From UBA2421 sp964641895 (GTDB taxonomy: Bacteria; Planctomycetota; Phycisphaerae; Tepidisphaerales; Tepidisphaeraceae), in the NCBI GenBank assembly GCA_964641895.1, contig CAZXLA010000025.1:1-29802 (forward strand): a DNA stretch of 29,802 nucleotides, given 5' to 3'. The translations under genes and the position numbers were made by a program. Below are positions 15,697 through 23,118 of this stretch, in pieces. The notes below the pieces were generated by a model, which was not told the DNA's origin, did not search any database, and saw nothing but the letters and a program-made list of their open reading frames with translations. Every line of letters begins with the position of its first letter. Position 1 is the first letter of the stretch.

Positions 15697-17874
15697 ATGC
15701 CCACCGACCCCTACAGTGCCCGCCCGGTGGAAGAGGATTCGAGCATCGCAGTCACGGAGACGATGTTCGAGTGTTATCAGGCTGACGGGCTGTTTGATGA
15801 AATGTTCGCCTCGGCGAACCTGCCGCGCCCGCATTACCGATCGGCTTTCCGCAGGCTTTGTGAGTATCGCCCCGCCGACTTCGACCGCCGACGCCGCATG
15901 GCCGAAGTGGCTTTTCGTAATCAGGGTATCACCTTCACTGTTTACGGCGACGAGCGCGGGGTGGAAAAAATCTTCCCCTTCGACTTAGTTCCCCGCATCA
16001 TCCCCGCCGGAGAATGGGATCTGATCGAGCGAGGGCTGACGCAGCGCATTACGGCCCTCAACCTTTTCTGCAAAGATATCTACACCGAGCAGCGCATCGT
16101 GCGGGAAAAACTGATTCCCGCCGAGTTGATCTACGGCGCCAAGTTCTACCGGCGCGAGATAATGCAATTGGCGGTGCCGCGCGACATCTACATTCACATC
16201 TGCGGCACAGATTTAGTCCGCGGCAAAGACGGCAATTATTACGTTCTGGAAGACAACGCCCGCACGCCCAGCGGCGTGAGCTACGTGCTGGAAAGCCGCG
16301 CGGTCATGAAGCGCGTGTTCCCGACACTCTTCGCCGAATATCAGGTGCGTTCAGTCGAAGATTATCCACACAACCTGCTGACCACGCTCAAGCACGTCGC
16401 CCCGCCGCACGCGGGGGGTGATCCTGTCGTGGCCATCCTCACACCCGGCGTGTTCAACAGCGCGTATTACGAGCACAGCTTTCTGGCGCGACAGATGGGC
16501 GTTGATCTGGTGGAGGGACAGGACCTCGTGGTCGAAAACAACTTCGTCTACATGCGCACCACCGCCGGCCTGCGTCGGGTCGATGTGCTGTACCGCCGGG
16601 TGGATGACGAATTTATCGATCCGCTTGCCTTCAAACCCAACAGCGTACTGGGCGTGGCCGGCCTGATGAACGCCTTCCGCTGCGGCAATATTGCACTGGC
16701 CAACGCGGTGGGCACGGGCATCTGTGATGACAAAGCGATCTATCCGTTCGTGCCTGACATGATTCGGTTTTATCTCAAGCAGGACCCGATTCTGAGCCGC
16801 ATGAAATCGTCTTTGGCACCGTTTGCTGAATCTTTGGTGGCACACACATTCCTGTCTGCGGCTCCGTGGATCAACCGTAAAATTGGAAACACAGACACGA
16901 ATGTCTGTGCCACCGTTTGGCGATTGTTGTTATGCCTGTTTCTGATCGGGTTACCTACTCATGCACAGGCAGGCGAAACGCAGACGCGGCACGTCAAGAC
17001 ACCCTTGCCCACCACTCAGGCCGTTAGCGTATTGTGGGCCTTTGAAATCGAAGCACATCCCAAAACCGAGCGATTCCTCTTCACGTGCACGCTCCCGCGA
17101 ACGCTGCCCAATCGCCAACGCGTGAAATCACTCCGTATCACGCCCGAGCCCGGCAAACGCTGGATTGAGGGCGGAACCGAATATGCAACGTTTGACGTCA
17201 CGCGCCCTCCTCGGCGGATGAAGATTTCGATCGCCGCTGACATTGAGCTTTATCGTGCTGATTTGGCGACCCTCGCAAGCCGCCCGCCGGCGACGCAGCC
17301 GGGTGAAGGAGATTTTTCAGCCGCACTGGCGCCAGAGAAATTCATTGAAAGCGATCACGAGAAAATTGTCGCGATCGCCGAATCTCTCCCCCCCGCCGCC
17401 GGGCCGCTAGAGGCGGTGCGAAATGTGATGGACGCGACGCTCAAGCGTTTGAAATCGACGGAGTATCTTGCCGACGACCACGGCGCAGTGTGGGCGGTGG
17501 ACAACGGTAAAGGCGACTGTTCAGAGCACAGCGATTTATTCGTGGCCCTGTGCCGGGCGAGCCACATCCCGGCATTTATCGTCGAAGGATACGTCATCAC
17601 GCCGGTGAAACCGACCGATACGACCAGACACGCATGGGCGGAAGTACACATCGACGGCATGGGCTGGGTGCCGTTCGACCCGTTTCACACTGCCGCCGGG
17701 CTTGCGACGTTCGACCAGCTTTCCCCGACGCGCATCATTACCACCGTTCGGCGCAACGATTCCAACCTGGAAAATTATCACCTGTGGAGTTACCGGTATT
17801 GGGGAAAGCCGATCGTTGTGCGCGACCAGTTCACGGTCAAGCGGGTCGAAGTGATCGATCGAAAGGAAGATTAG
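15697..17874 (+). CDS. Chimera: truncated circularly permuted ATP-grasp fused to transglutaminase
   Basis: One 725-residue frame holds two parts. Residues 1-366 match the CP-ATP-grasp peptide-ligase-like family (EDNARTPSGVSYVLESRAV; ILTPGVFNSAYYEHSFLARQ; GTGICDDKAIYPFVPDMIRF). The match stops at about QDPIL, so the C-terminal part with the glycine-rich nucleotide loop is missing. Residues 380-406 are encoded by an inverted-repeat element. Residues 410-427 (LLLCLFLIGLPTHAQA) look like a signal peptide. A transglutaminase domain follows, with Cys608 (KGDCSEHSD), His645 (TRHAWAEVH) and Asp661 (PFDP) intact. CP-ATP-grasp, alpha-E and transglutaminase genes commonly form one operon; here the alpha-E gene and ligase C-terminus are gone. 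I infer a deletion, with the transglutaminase possibly translated from an internal TTG. A misassembly is possible. Confidence 0.8.
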   Translation: MPTDPYSARPVEEDSSIAVTETMFECYQADGLFDEMFASANLPRPHYRSAFRRLCEYRPADFDRRRRMAEVAFRNQGITFTVYGDERGVEKIFPFDLVPRIIPAGEWDLIERGLTQRITALNLFCKDIYTEQRIVREKLIPAELIYGAKFYRREIMQLAVPRDIYIHICGTDLVRGKDGNYYVLEDNARTPSGVSYVLESRAVMKRVFPTLFAEYQVRSVEDYPHNLLTTLKHVAPPHAGGDPVVAILTPGVFNSAYYEHSFLARQMGVDLVEGQDLVVENNFVYMRTTAGLRRVDVLYRRVDDEFIDPLAFKPNSVLGVAGLMNAFRCGNIALANAVGTGICDDKAIYPFVPDMIRFYLKQDPILSRMKSSLAPFAESLVAHTFLSAAPWINRKIGNTDTNVCATVWRLLLCLFLIGLPTHAQAGETQTRHVKTPLPTTQAVSVLWAFEIEAHPKTERFLFTCTLPRTLPNRQRVKSLRITPEPGKRWIEGGTEYATFDVTRPPRRMKISIAADIELYRADLATLASRPPATQPGEGDFSAALAPEKFIESDHEKIVAIAESLPPAAGPLEAVRNVMDATLKRLKSTEYLADDHGAVWAVDNGKGDCSEHSDLFVALCRASHIPAFIVEGYVITPVKPTDTTRHAWAEVHIDGMGWVPFDPFHTAAGLATFDQLSPTRIITTVRRNDSNLENYHLWSYRYWGKPIVVRDQFTVKRVEVIDRKED
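16836..16914. mobile_element. 79-bp inverted-repeat element (MITE/REP-like)
   Basis: Arms 16836-16858 and 16892-16914 are 23 bases each and pair at 21 positions. They start and end with GGTGGCACA and TGTGCCACC, around a 33-base centre. It sits exactly between the ATP-grasp part and the signal peptide of the transglutaminase and is translated through in frame as VAHTFLSAAPWINRK onward. It encodes no transposase, so any movement would need help in trans. Its membership of a dispersed family is inferred from its structure and from the related palindrome at 299-322. Confidence 0.65.
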
Positions 17875-17889
17875 TTTTTTCGCGGTTCG

Positions 17890-18348
17890 CTATCCCACCA
17901 CGCGCCGTTCGGTAATTTCAATCCAGTTTCCGCTGGGGTCTTGCAGCACAAGGCTTTCCTGCCCCGGTGCCAGGCCGCGTTGCCGCGTGCATTCGAGTTC
18001 TCGCTCGATGATCTTCATTTCTGCTTCGGCGAGCGACAGGACCTCGATCTGAATCGGCCGAAGATCATCACGGTGGAAGAGTGGTTCGCGCACCGCGAAT
18101 CGAAGATCGACGTTGTCAGCATGATAAACGATCGCCGCCGCCGGATTCGCCGCGGCGCCGTCGCCTTGGGTAGCGCGCACGAATCCGAGCATGCCGACGT
18201 AAAATGCATCCATCTCCCGCTCGCGCCCGGCGATCGAATGCGACACGGCATCGCCGATGGCGATCAACCGCACCGGCAGCGGCAAAGGCATCGCCGCGCG
18301 ACGGTCGGGCTGGGGGGTGAATTCGATGCTGGATTCTTCAAGTTCCAT
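17890..18348 (-). CDS. VOC (glyoxalase/bleomycin resistance) superfamily protein
   Basis: A 152-residue VOC-fold protein, in a family that includes glyoxalases, dioxygenases and antibiotic-binding proteins. The C-terminal VLQDPSGNWIEITERR is diagnostic, with the metal-ligand Glu. The N-terminal half-module includes MDAFYVGMLGFVRATQGDG. I chose the ATG at 18348, which overlaps the toxin stop by 11 bases; the alternative TTG at 18372 has no better support. It is the third gene of an antitoxin-toxin-VOC series and probably cotranscribed. The substrate is unknown and a role in toxin control is not implied by the sequence. Confidence 0.8.
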   Translation of the reverse strand: MELEESSIEFTPQPDRRAAMPLPLPVRLIAIGDAVSHSIAGREREMDAFYVGMLGFVRATQGDGAAANPAAAIVYHADNVDLRFAVREPLFHRDDLRPIQIEVLSLAEAEMKIIERELECTRQRGLAPGQESLVLQDPSGNWIEITERRVVG

Positions 18349-18673
18349 GAACGACTGTTGAAAGAATTTCAATCGCCTGCTCGATTACGAACTCCGGCAC
18401 TCTACCAATCGGCCTGACGAATCGGTCGCGGGCCACCGCACGAATGTGCAACGGCAGTACAGACGAACTGTCGGATAGACCGGTCTGCCTGCCAGCGCCA
18501 ATTTCGGGAGATCGAGTGGTAGCCGGGTAACTAGTGATCGGCATGATAAGCAGTGCCGCAGCATGACGGTTGTACGAATCATCCGAGACAACCATACACG
18601 GTCGTACTTTACCTAATTCCCCGGCTCGCACGGGCTCTAAATCAATCATCCAAATATCGCCACGGCGAATCAC
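18338..18673 (-). CDS. mazF: PemK/MazF-family endoribonuclease toxin
   Basis: A 111-residue toxin. The N-terminus IRRGDIWMIDLEPVRAGELG and then KVRPCMVVSDDSYN matches the MazF/PemK beta-barrel, with the conserved RP and a following ALLIMPITSYP strand. The family cleaves mRNA at short sequences. I chose the GTG at 18673, whose GTGA overlap with the antitoxin stop is the usual coupling; an upstream extension would run through the antitoxin in another frame. The C-terminus VIEQAIEILSTVV is helical. The length and fold are complete, so it is likely active; the cleavage sequence is unknown. Confidence 0.85.
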   Translation of the reverse strand: MIRRGDIWMIDLEPVRAGELGKVRPCMVVSDDSYNRHAAALLIMPITSYPATTRSPEIGAGRQTGLSDSSSVLPLHIRAVARDRFVRPIGRVPEFVIEQAIEILSTVVHGT

Positions 18674-18897
18674 TTCCGTCGCCTTTGCGGCTCGTCTGGA
18701 AGTGGCGCCGTAGCGTGCTCCCACTCCTTTAATATCTCCAAATCTCGCTCTGCATTTTCGGCAGCACACAGCCCAAGCGCAAGCGCACGATCCTTGCGAA
18801 GTTTCTGTCTTACCGCGTCAATCACCCAAGCCGACCGCGCCTTGCGGGGCAAAGATTTTTCAATATCCTTTGGAATTCGAACGCTTAATATCGCCAC
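18670..18897 (-). CDS. Ribbon-helix-helix antitoxin
   Basis: A 75-residue protein. AILSVRIPKDIEKSL forms the DNA-binding ribbon and ARSAWVIDAVRQKLRKD the two helices of a CopG-like fold; the C-terminal WEHATAPLPDEPQRR is the likely toxin-binding tail. The start is a GTG at 18897 with AGAGG five to eight bases upstream. It overlaps the toxin by four bases. Such antitoxins repress their own operon, and repeated GTCATAC boxes lie directly upstream. The gene starts only 38 bp from the end of polA, so part of its expression could also come from polA read-through. Confidence 0.85.
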   Translation of the reverse strand: MAILSVRIPKDIEKSLPRKARSAWVIDAVRQKLRKDRALALGLCAAENAERDLEILKEWEHATAPLPDEPQRRRK

Positions 18898-18908
18898 ATT
18901 ACACCTCT

Positions 18909-18927
18909 GTCATACGTTATGTCATAC
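18909..18927 (-). promoter_or_regulatory. Candidate operator of the toxin-antitoxin operon
   Basis: Two direct GTCATAC boxes (18909-18915 and 18921-18927, plus-strand reading) are spaced 12 bp centre to centre, just over one helical turn. They lie 12 bp upstream of the antitoxin start. Ribbon-helix-helix repressors usually bind tandem short boxes at this spacing. No good -10/-35 pair is evident. Confidence 0.45.
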
Positions 18928-18935
18928 AATACCAT

Positions 18936-21752
18936 CTACTTCCCTTCCTGCCAGTTCTTTCCCGAACCAATATCCACGCGCACAGGCACGCGCAGCGGAA
19001 TGGCGTTGATCATTTCGCTTCGAATCAGCGCCAAATCAGCATCGACAGCTACTACCGGTGTTTCAAAAACCAACTCGTCATGCACTTGGAGCAGCATTTT
19101 GCTCGGGCGATTCTCATCGCGCAGTTTGCGATAGATATTGAGCATCGCCACTTTGATTAAGTCGGCGGCCGAACCTTGCACGACGCTGTTGATGGCGGCG
19201 CGCTCCGCTCCGTTGCGCAGCGCCACCACCCCGGAGTAAATATCGGGCAGCGGGCGGCGGCGGCCGAGGATCGTTTCCACATATCCGTCGCCGCGGGCCT
19301 TCTCCACGCATTCATCCATAAATTTCGCGACGCCGGGAAACCGCTTGTTGTAGGCTTTGATCAGATCGGCCGCCGCGGGAACGCTCAGGCCGTCGATGCG
19401 CCGCGACAACCCCTGTGCCGTGATGCCGTAAATAATGCCGAAGTTGACCACCTTCGCCTGCGACCGCTGTTCCTTCGTCACCGCTTCCTTCGCCACCCCA
19501 AACACCTCGGCGGCGACGGCGGCGTGGACGTCTTGATCCTTCTTAAACGCTTCAACCAGCGCCGGCTCGAGTGTGAAGTGTGCCAGCACGCGCAGCTCGA
19601 TCTGCGAATAGTCGGCGACCACCAGAACGTGATCGGGCTTCTGCGCCACAAACGCCAGGCGAATCGCCCGCCCTTCGTCGGTGCGGATAGGTATGTTCTG
19701 CAGATTCGGATCGCTCATGCTCAATCGCCCCGTCGCGGCGCCGGCCTGATGGAAGCTGCCGTGGATGCGATGCGTTCGCGCGTTGATATCGCGCGGCAGC
19801 TCGTCGAGGTACGTGTTGCGCAGCTTGACGAACTGGCGATAGTCCAAAATCAGCTTCGGAACGACATGCCTGTCGGCGAGATTTTCAAGTACCTGCACGT
19901 CGGTGCTGTAGCCTGTTTTGGTTTTCTTTCCGGTGGGAAGCTTGAGCCGCTCGAACAGAACCTCGGCCAATTGTTTGGGCGAATCAATGTTGAACTCCAT
20001 CCCGGCTTCGTGATGAATCTTTTCCCGGAGGGAAATGATCAGTATTCCAAGCTTGGCGGACTGTTCGGCGAGCATGTTCGGGTCGATCGCGACGCCGTTG
20101 AATTCCATCTCGGCCAGCACGTCGATCAGCGGCGTTTCCAGTTCGTCCGCCAGCTTGCGCAGTGATGGAATTGCCTCCAACTTCGCGTTCAACAATTCAT
20201 ACAGCCGCCAGGCGATGTCGGCATCTTCCGACGCGTAGTGCGCGACGCGCGATAGTTCGACTTTCTCCATCGAAATCTGCTTCGCACCCTTGCCGATGAT
20301 GTCGCTGGTCGGAATTTTCTGAAACTGCAGCAGATCGCGGGCGAGTGAATCGATGCCGTAGGTGTTCCGCCCCGCGTCCAGCAGAAACGCCGCCACCATC
20401 GTATCGAGCCGAATGCCGCGCAGGTTGATGCCGGCACAGCGCATCGCCAGCAGGTCGTATTTGATGTTGTGGCCGACCTTGCCGATTTTCTCATCTTCCA
20501 GAATCGGCTTCAACGCAGTCAGTACAATGTCGGGCGAAAGGAAGCTCGACCCCGCCGGCCCGCGGATGGGAACGTAGAAGCCTGTGCCTTCTTTCCAACT
20601 GAAGCTCAGGCCGATCACGTCCGAGCACATGGCGCCCAGGTCATTGGTTTCGGTATCGAACGCAAAGCACGATTGCTTTTTCAGTTGCGCCAGGAAGCCG
20701 TAGAACTTGTCTTGATCGTCGATGAGCTGGTAGTCGCAGTTGTCGCTGGTTTTGAGTGCGTTTGATGGGGTTGCAACATCATCAGCTTCTACTGCATCGA
20801 ACAGACCTCCGAATCCTGCGTCCTTGTTCCGCGAAACCGCAAGCGCCGGCTGGGCCGCTTGCGGATTGGTGGCGCCCTTCTCGTTCGATTCGTGATCGTC
20901 TCCTAGTTTTTTAACCAACGACCAGAACCCCAACTCGCGCAGGATGGGTTTAAGCTTTTGTGTGTCGAACCCGCTGAACGCGCAGCGCTTTGCGTCCCAG
21001 TCGAAAGGCACGTCGCGCCTCAACGTGACGAGCTGTCGAGAGACCGGGAGTTTGTCGGCATGCAGCTTGAAATTCTCTCGCATCTTCGGCGTCATTTCGT
21101 CGACGTGCTTAAGAACCTCCGCCACGCTGCCATACTTCGTGAGAAGTTTGACTGCCGTCATCTCGCCGACGCCGGGGATGCCGGGGACGTTGTCGATTTT
21201 GTCCCCCATCAGCGTCTGCACTTCCACCGCCTGCTCTGGCCCGTAGCCGAGTTTTTCGCGCATTTTGGCCGGGTCGATCGTCTCGTTGCTCTGCACGTCG
21301 TAGAGCTTGACGCAGTCGTTGAGCAGTTGACGTAAGTCTTTGTCTTTACTCACCATGTAAACATCGTAACCCTTCGTGCATAGCTGCGAAGCCATGGTGG
21401 CAATCAGGTCATCGGCCTCAAACCCCGGCACCTCAAAAATCGGCACGCCGGCGGCGCGGACGACTTCCATGATGCGTTTTTCCTGCGGGTAAAAATCCGC
21501 CGGCGGGCTGACGCGGTTGCTCTTGTATTCGGGGTAGATCTTTTTGCGGAACACGGTTTCGTCGCCGTGATCGATCACCATCGCCAGGTAATCGGGCTTG
21601 CGCTGCTCGGCCAGATTGAGCATCATCTGCGTAAAAACAAACGTCGCCTTGGTCGGCTCGCCGGTGGGGGACGTGAGATCGCGAAACGGCGCGAAGTACG
21701 ACCGGTAAATGTGGGCGTGGCCGTCGATAATATAGAAGCTTTTTTTTGCCAT
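18936..21752 (-). CDS. polA: DNA polymerase I
   Basis: A 938-residue full-length Pol I, acting in Okazaki-fragment maturation and repair. The 5'-3' nuclease domain (residues 1-290) starts KSFYIIDGHAHIYRSYFAPF and has the FEVPGFEADDLIAT metal site. The proofreading domain is intact: FAFDTETNDL, VGHNIKYDLLAM and YASEDADIAWRLY. The polymerase domain has DPNLQNIPIRTDEGR, VVADYSQIELRVLAH (about residue 712) and LLQVHDELVFE (about 891). The linker between the nuclease and proofreading domains is low-complexity and encodes an inverted repeat. TACAAT ends ten bases before the ATG, suggesting a very short leader. It is followed by the toxin-antitoxin operon on the same strand. Confidence 0.98.
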   Translation of the reverse strand: MAKKSFYIIDGHAHIYRSYFAPFRDLTSPTGEPTKATFVFTQMMLNLAEQRKPDYLAMVIDHGDETVFRKKIYPEYKSNRVSPPADFYPQEKRIMEVVRAAGVPIFEVPGFEADDLIATMASQLCTKGYDVYMVSKDKDLRQLLNDCVKLYDVQSNETIDPAKMREKLGYGPEQAVEVQTLMGDKIDNVPGIPGVGEMTAVKLLTKYGSVAEVLKHVDEMTPKMRENFKLHADKLPVSRQLVTLRRDVPFDWDAKRCAFSGFDTQKLKPILRELGFWSLVKKLGDDHESNEKGATNPQAAQPALAVSRNKDAGFGGLFDAVEADDVATPSNALKTSDNCDYQLIDDQDKFYGFLAQLKKQSCFAFDTETNDLGAMCSDVIGLSFSWKEGTGFYVPIRGPAGSSFLSPDIVLTALKPILEDEKIGKVGHNIKYDLLAMRCAGINLRGIRLDTMVAAFLLDAGRNTYGIDSLARDLLQFQKIPTSDIIGKGAKQISMEKVELSRVAHYASEDADIAWRLYELLNAKLEAIPSLRKLADELETPLIDVLAEMEFNGVAIDPNMLAEQSAKLGILIISLREKIHHEAGMEFNIDSPKQLAEVLFERLKLPTGKKTKTGYSTDVQVLENLADRHVVPKLILDYRQFVKLRNTYLDELPRDINARTHRIHGSFHQAGAATGRLSMSDPNLQNIPIRTDEGRAIRLAFVAQKPDHVLVVADYSQIELRVLAHFTLEPALVEAFKKDQDVHAAVAAEVFGVAKEAVTKEQRSQAKVVNFGIIYGITAQGLSRRIDGLSVPAAADLIKAYNKRFPGVAKFMDECVEKARGDGYVETILGRRRPLPDIYSGVVALRNGAERAAINSVVQGSAADLIKVAMLNIYRKLRDENRPSKMLLQVHDELVFETPVVAVDADLALIRSEMINAIPLRVPVRVDIGSGKNWQEGK
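20837..20864. repeat. Inverted repeat within the polA linker
   Basis: CCGCAAGCG (20837-20845) and CGCTTGCGG (20856-20864) are perfect 9-base arms around a 10-base loop. The DNA encodes the interdomain linker NPQAAQPALAVSRN. The arms share the CCGCAAGCGG core with the hairpin at 4448-4515. Confidence 0.6.
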
Positions 21753-21762
21753 GCGGTTGGCG

Positions 21763-21768
21763 ATTGTA
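21763..21768 (-). promoter_or_regulatory. Candidate -10 of polA
   Basis: TACAAT on the minus strand, five of six matches to the consensus, ends ten bases before the polA ATG. I see no good -35. If used, the transcript leader would be about four bases. Confidence 0.35.
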
Positions 21769-21804
21769 GCCGGTCGCCAGCCGGGGTGAGTAGGCGAAAC
21801 ACCG

Positions 21805-21871
21805 GGTAACGATTAACGATTGACGATTAAGGAGAGGCACTCTTCGCAATCGTCAATCGTCAATCGTTACC
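21805..21871. repeat. Inverted repeat of 7-bp units between divergent genes
   Basis: Arms 21805-21828 and 21848-21871 pair at 23 of 24 positions around a 19-base loop. The right arm reads CAATCGT three times; the left reads TAACGAT, TAACGAT, TGACGAT. It sits between the divergent polA and EamA genes, so it cannot be a terminator for either. Confidence 0.75.
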
Positions 21872-21883
21872 GCCCCGACCTGT

Positions 21884-21912
21884 TTGACGCGACTTTCGCG
21901 CGACCGTAGTCT
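21884..21912 (+). promoter_or_regulatory. Candidate promoter of the EamA transporter gene
   Basis: TTGACG (21884-21889) and TAGTCT (21907-21912) are spaced by 17 bases. The -10 is weak (three of six), but the -35 and spacing are good. The start codon follows nine bases after the -10. Confidence 0.35.
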
Positions 21913-21921
21913 CGCGCGCGA

Positions 21922-22932
21922 ATGTACGGCCCCTACCTCGCTCTCGGCACCGCGGCTTGCTGGATGGTCAGTGCGCTGGCCTTTGAAAATGCTTCGCGGC
22001 GGGTGGGGTCGGTGCCGGTGAATCTCCTCCGGCTGCTCGTGGCGTTCGCGTTGCTCATGCTGCTTAATTCGTATCGCTTCGGCCAACCGCTTCCCCTTTC
22101 GGCGACGACGACGCAATGGAACTACCTTCTGCTTTCCGGGCTGCTGGGATTTTTTGTGGGCGATCTGGCGCTCTTCCGCGCATTTGTGGTGCTGGGCGCG
22201 CGAGTCTCCACGCTGCTGATGTGCCTCGCTCCGCCGATTGCCGCTGTTACCGAATGGCTGTGGCTTGGTAATCCCATTACGGCGCTGCAGGTTGCCGGAA
22301 TGATGGTGACGCTGGCGGGTGTGGCGTGGGTGGTGTTTGAGAAGCCCGCACCCGAAGATGGCCGCGAAGGCGCAAGGGTTACTTCAGCGCCGCACGTTGA
22401 GTTTGAATCCGAAGCGCGGCTGGGCGGCGCCGGCACGACGGTGCTCGAATACGAAGCGATGCCCATCGCAAACGCGACCGACCATCGACGCATCACACCC
22501 TTTGCGATTTTCCTGGGCGTTGTCGCGGCGGTGGGTCAGGGCGTGGGGTTGGTGTGTACAAAAGTTGCCATGAGCGCACCGCCGCACCTCGATGCGTTTG
22601 CGGCCACGCAAATCCGCATCATCGCGGGCATTGTCACGTTTAGTGGGTTGGTCGTGCTCAGCGGCCGCCTGGGTGATTGCCGCAACGCCCTGAAAGATCG
22701 TAAGGCCATGCTGCTGCTGAGCATCGGCGCGATCACCGGACCGTTTCTGGGCGTGTCAATGCTCAACAAGGCCGTCGAGCTGATTCCGTCGGGCGTGGCG
22801 CAAACGATCACCTCGCTCGTGCCGGTGCTGATCATTCCGGTCTCCATCTTTATCCTTAAAGAACGCGTAAAATGGCAGGCGATTATCGGAGCGCTGGTTG
22901 CCGTCGCGGGCGTTGCCATGCTCGTCATGTAA
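21922..22932 (+). CDS. EamA/DMT-superfamily transporter
   Basis: A 336-residue inner-membrane protein with about ten hydrophobic segments in two EamA halves (residues 1-140 and about 190-336). The halves are joined by a polar linker of about 45 residues (EKPAPEDGREGARVTSAPHV onward). The repeated motif is visible as LMCLAPPIAAVTEWLWLGNP in the first half and ITSLVPVLIIPVSIFILKER in the second. DMT members export amino acids, nucleotides or drugs; the substrate is not predictable. It is divergent from polA. A short GC-rich hairpin (CGCGGC-tt-GCCGCG, 22970-22983) lies downstream without a T-run. Confidence 0.88.
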   Translation: MYGPYLALGTAACWMVSALAFENASRRVGSVPVNLLRLLVAFALLMLLNSYRFGQPLPLSATTTQWNYLLLSGLLGFFVGDLALFRAFVVLGARVSTLLMCLAPPIAAVTEWLWLGNPITALQVAGMMVTLAGVAWVVFEKPAPEDGREGARVTSAPHVEFESEARLGGAGTTVLEYEAMPIANATDHRRITPFAIFLGVVAAVGQGVGLVCTKVAMSAPPHLDAFAATQIRIIAGIVTFSGLVVLSGRLGDCRNALKDRKAMLLLSIGAITGPFLGVSMLNKAVELIPSGVAQTITSLVPVLIIPVSIFILKERVKWQAIIGALVAVAGVAMLVM

Positions 22933-23013
22933 CCTTTTCCACGTCAACCCGTTAGGCACCATTTAGCGACGCGGCTTGCCGCGAGATTTCCGGTCGCGCA
23001 ACTACATGTTTTC

Positions 23014-23043
23014 TTGACCGCGGGCGCTGCCCCCCGTTAGATT
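23014..23043 (+). promoter_or_regulatory. Promoter of the BRCT-like membrane protein gene
   Basis: TTGACC (23014-23019) and TAGATT (23038-23043) are spaced by 18 bases. The predicted leader is about 70 bases and includes GGAGG before the ATG, unlike the leaderless-looking genes in this window. Confidence 0.45.
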
Positions 23044-23118
23044 CAACAATCCGGCGTCTATTGCAGCAGCCTGCAAGTCGCCAAAGCACCAATTTGATTC
23101 GGCACCCGGAGGTTCGTA

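Noticed and set aside
17890..18897. A multi-gene phage-defence island
   Set aside because: Only a toxin-antitoxin pair and a VOC protein are present; no nuclease, helicase or other defence effector is adjacent.
19176..20165. A 329-residue plus-strand frame within polA
   Set aside because: It is antisense to conserved polymerase motifs and has no features of its own.
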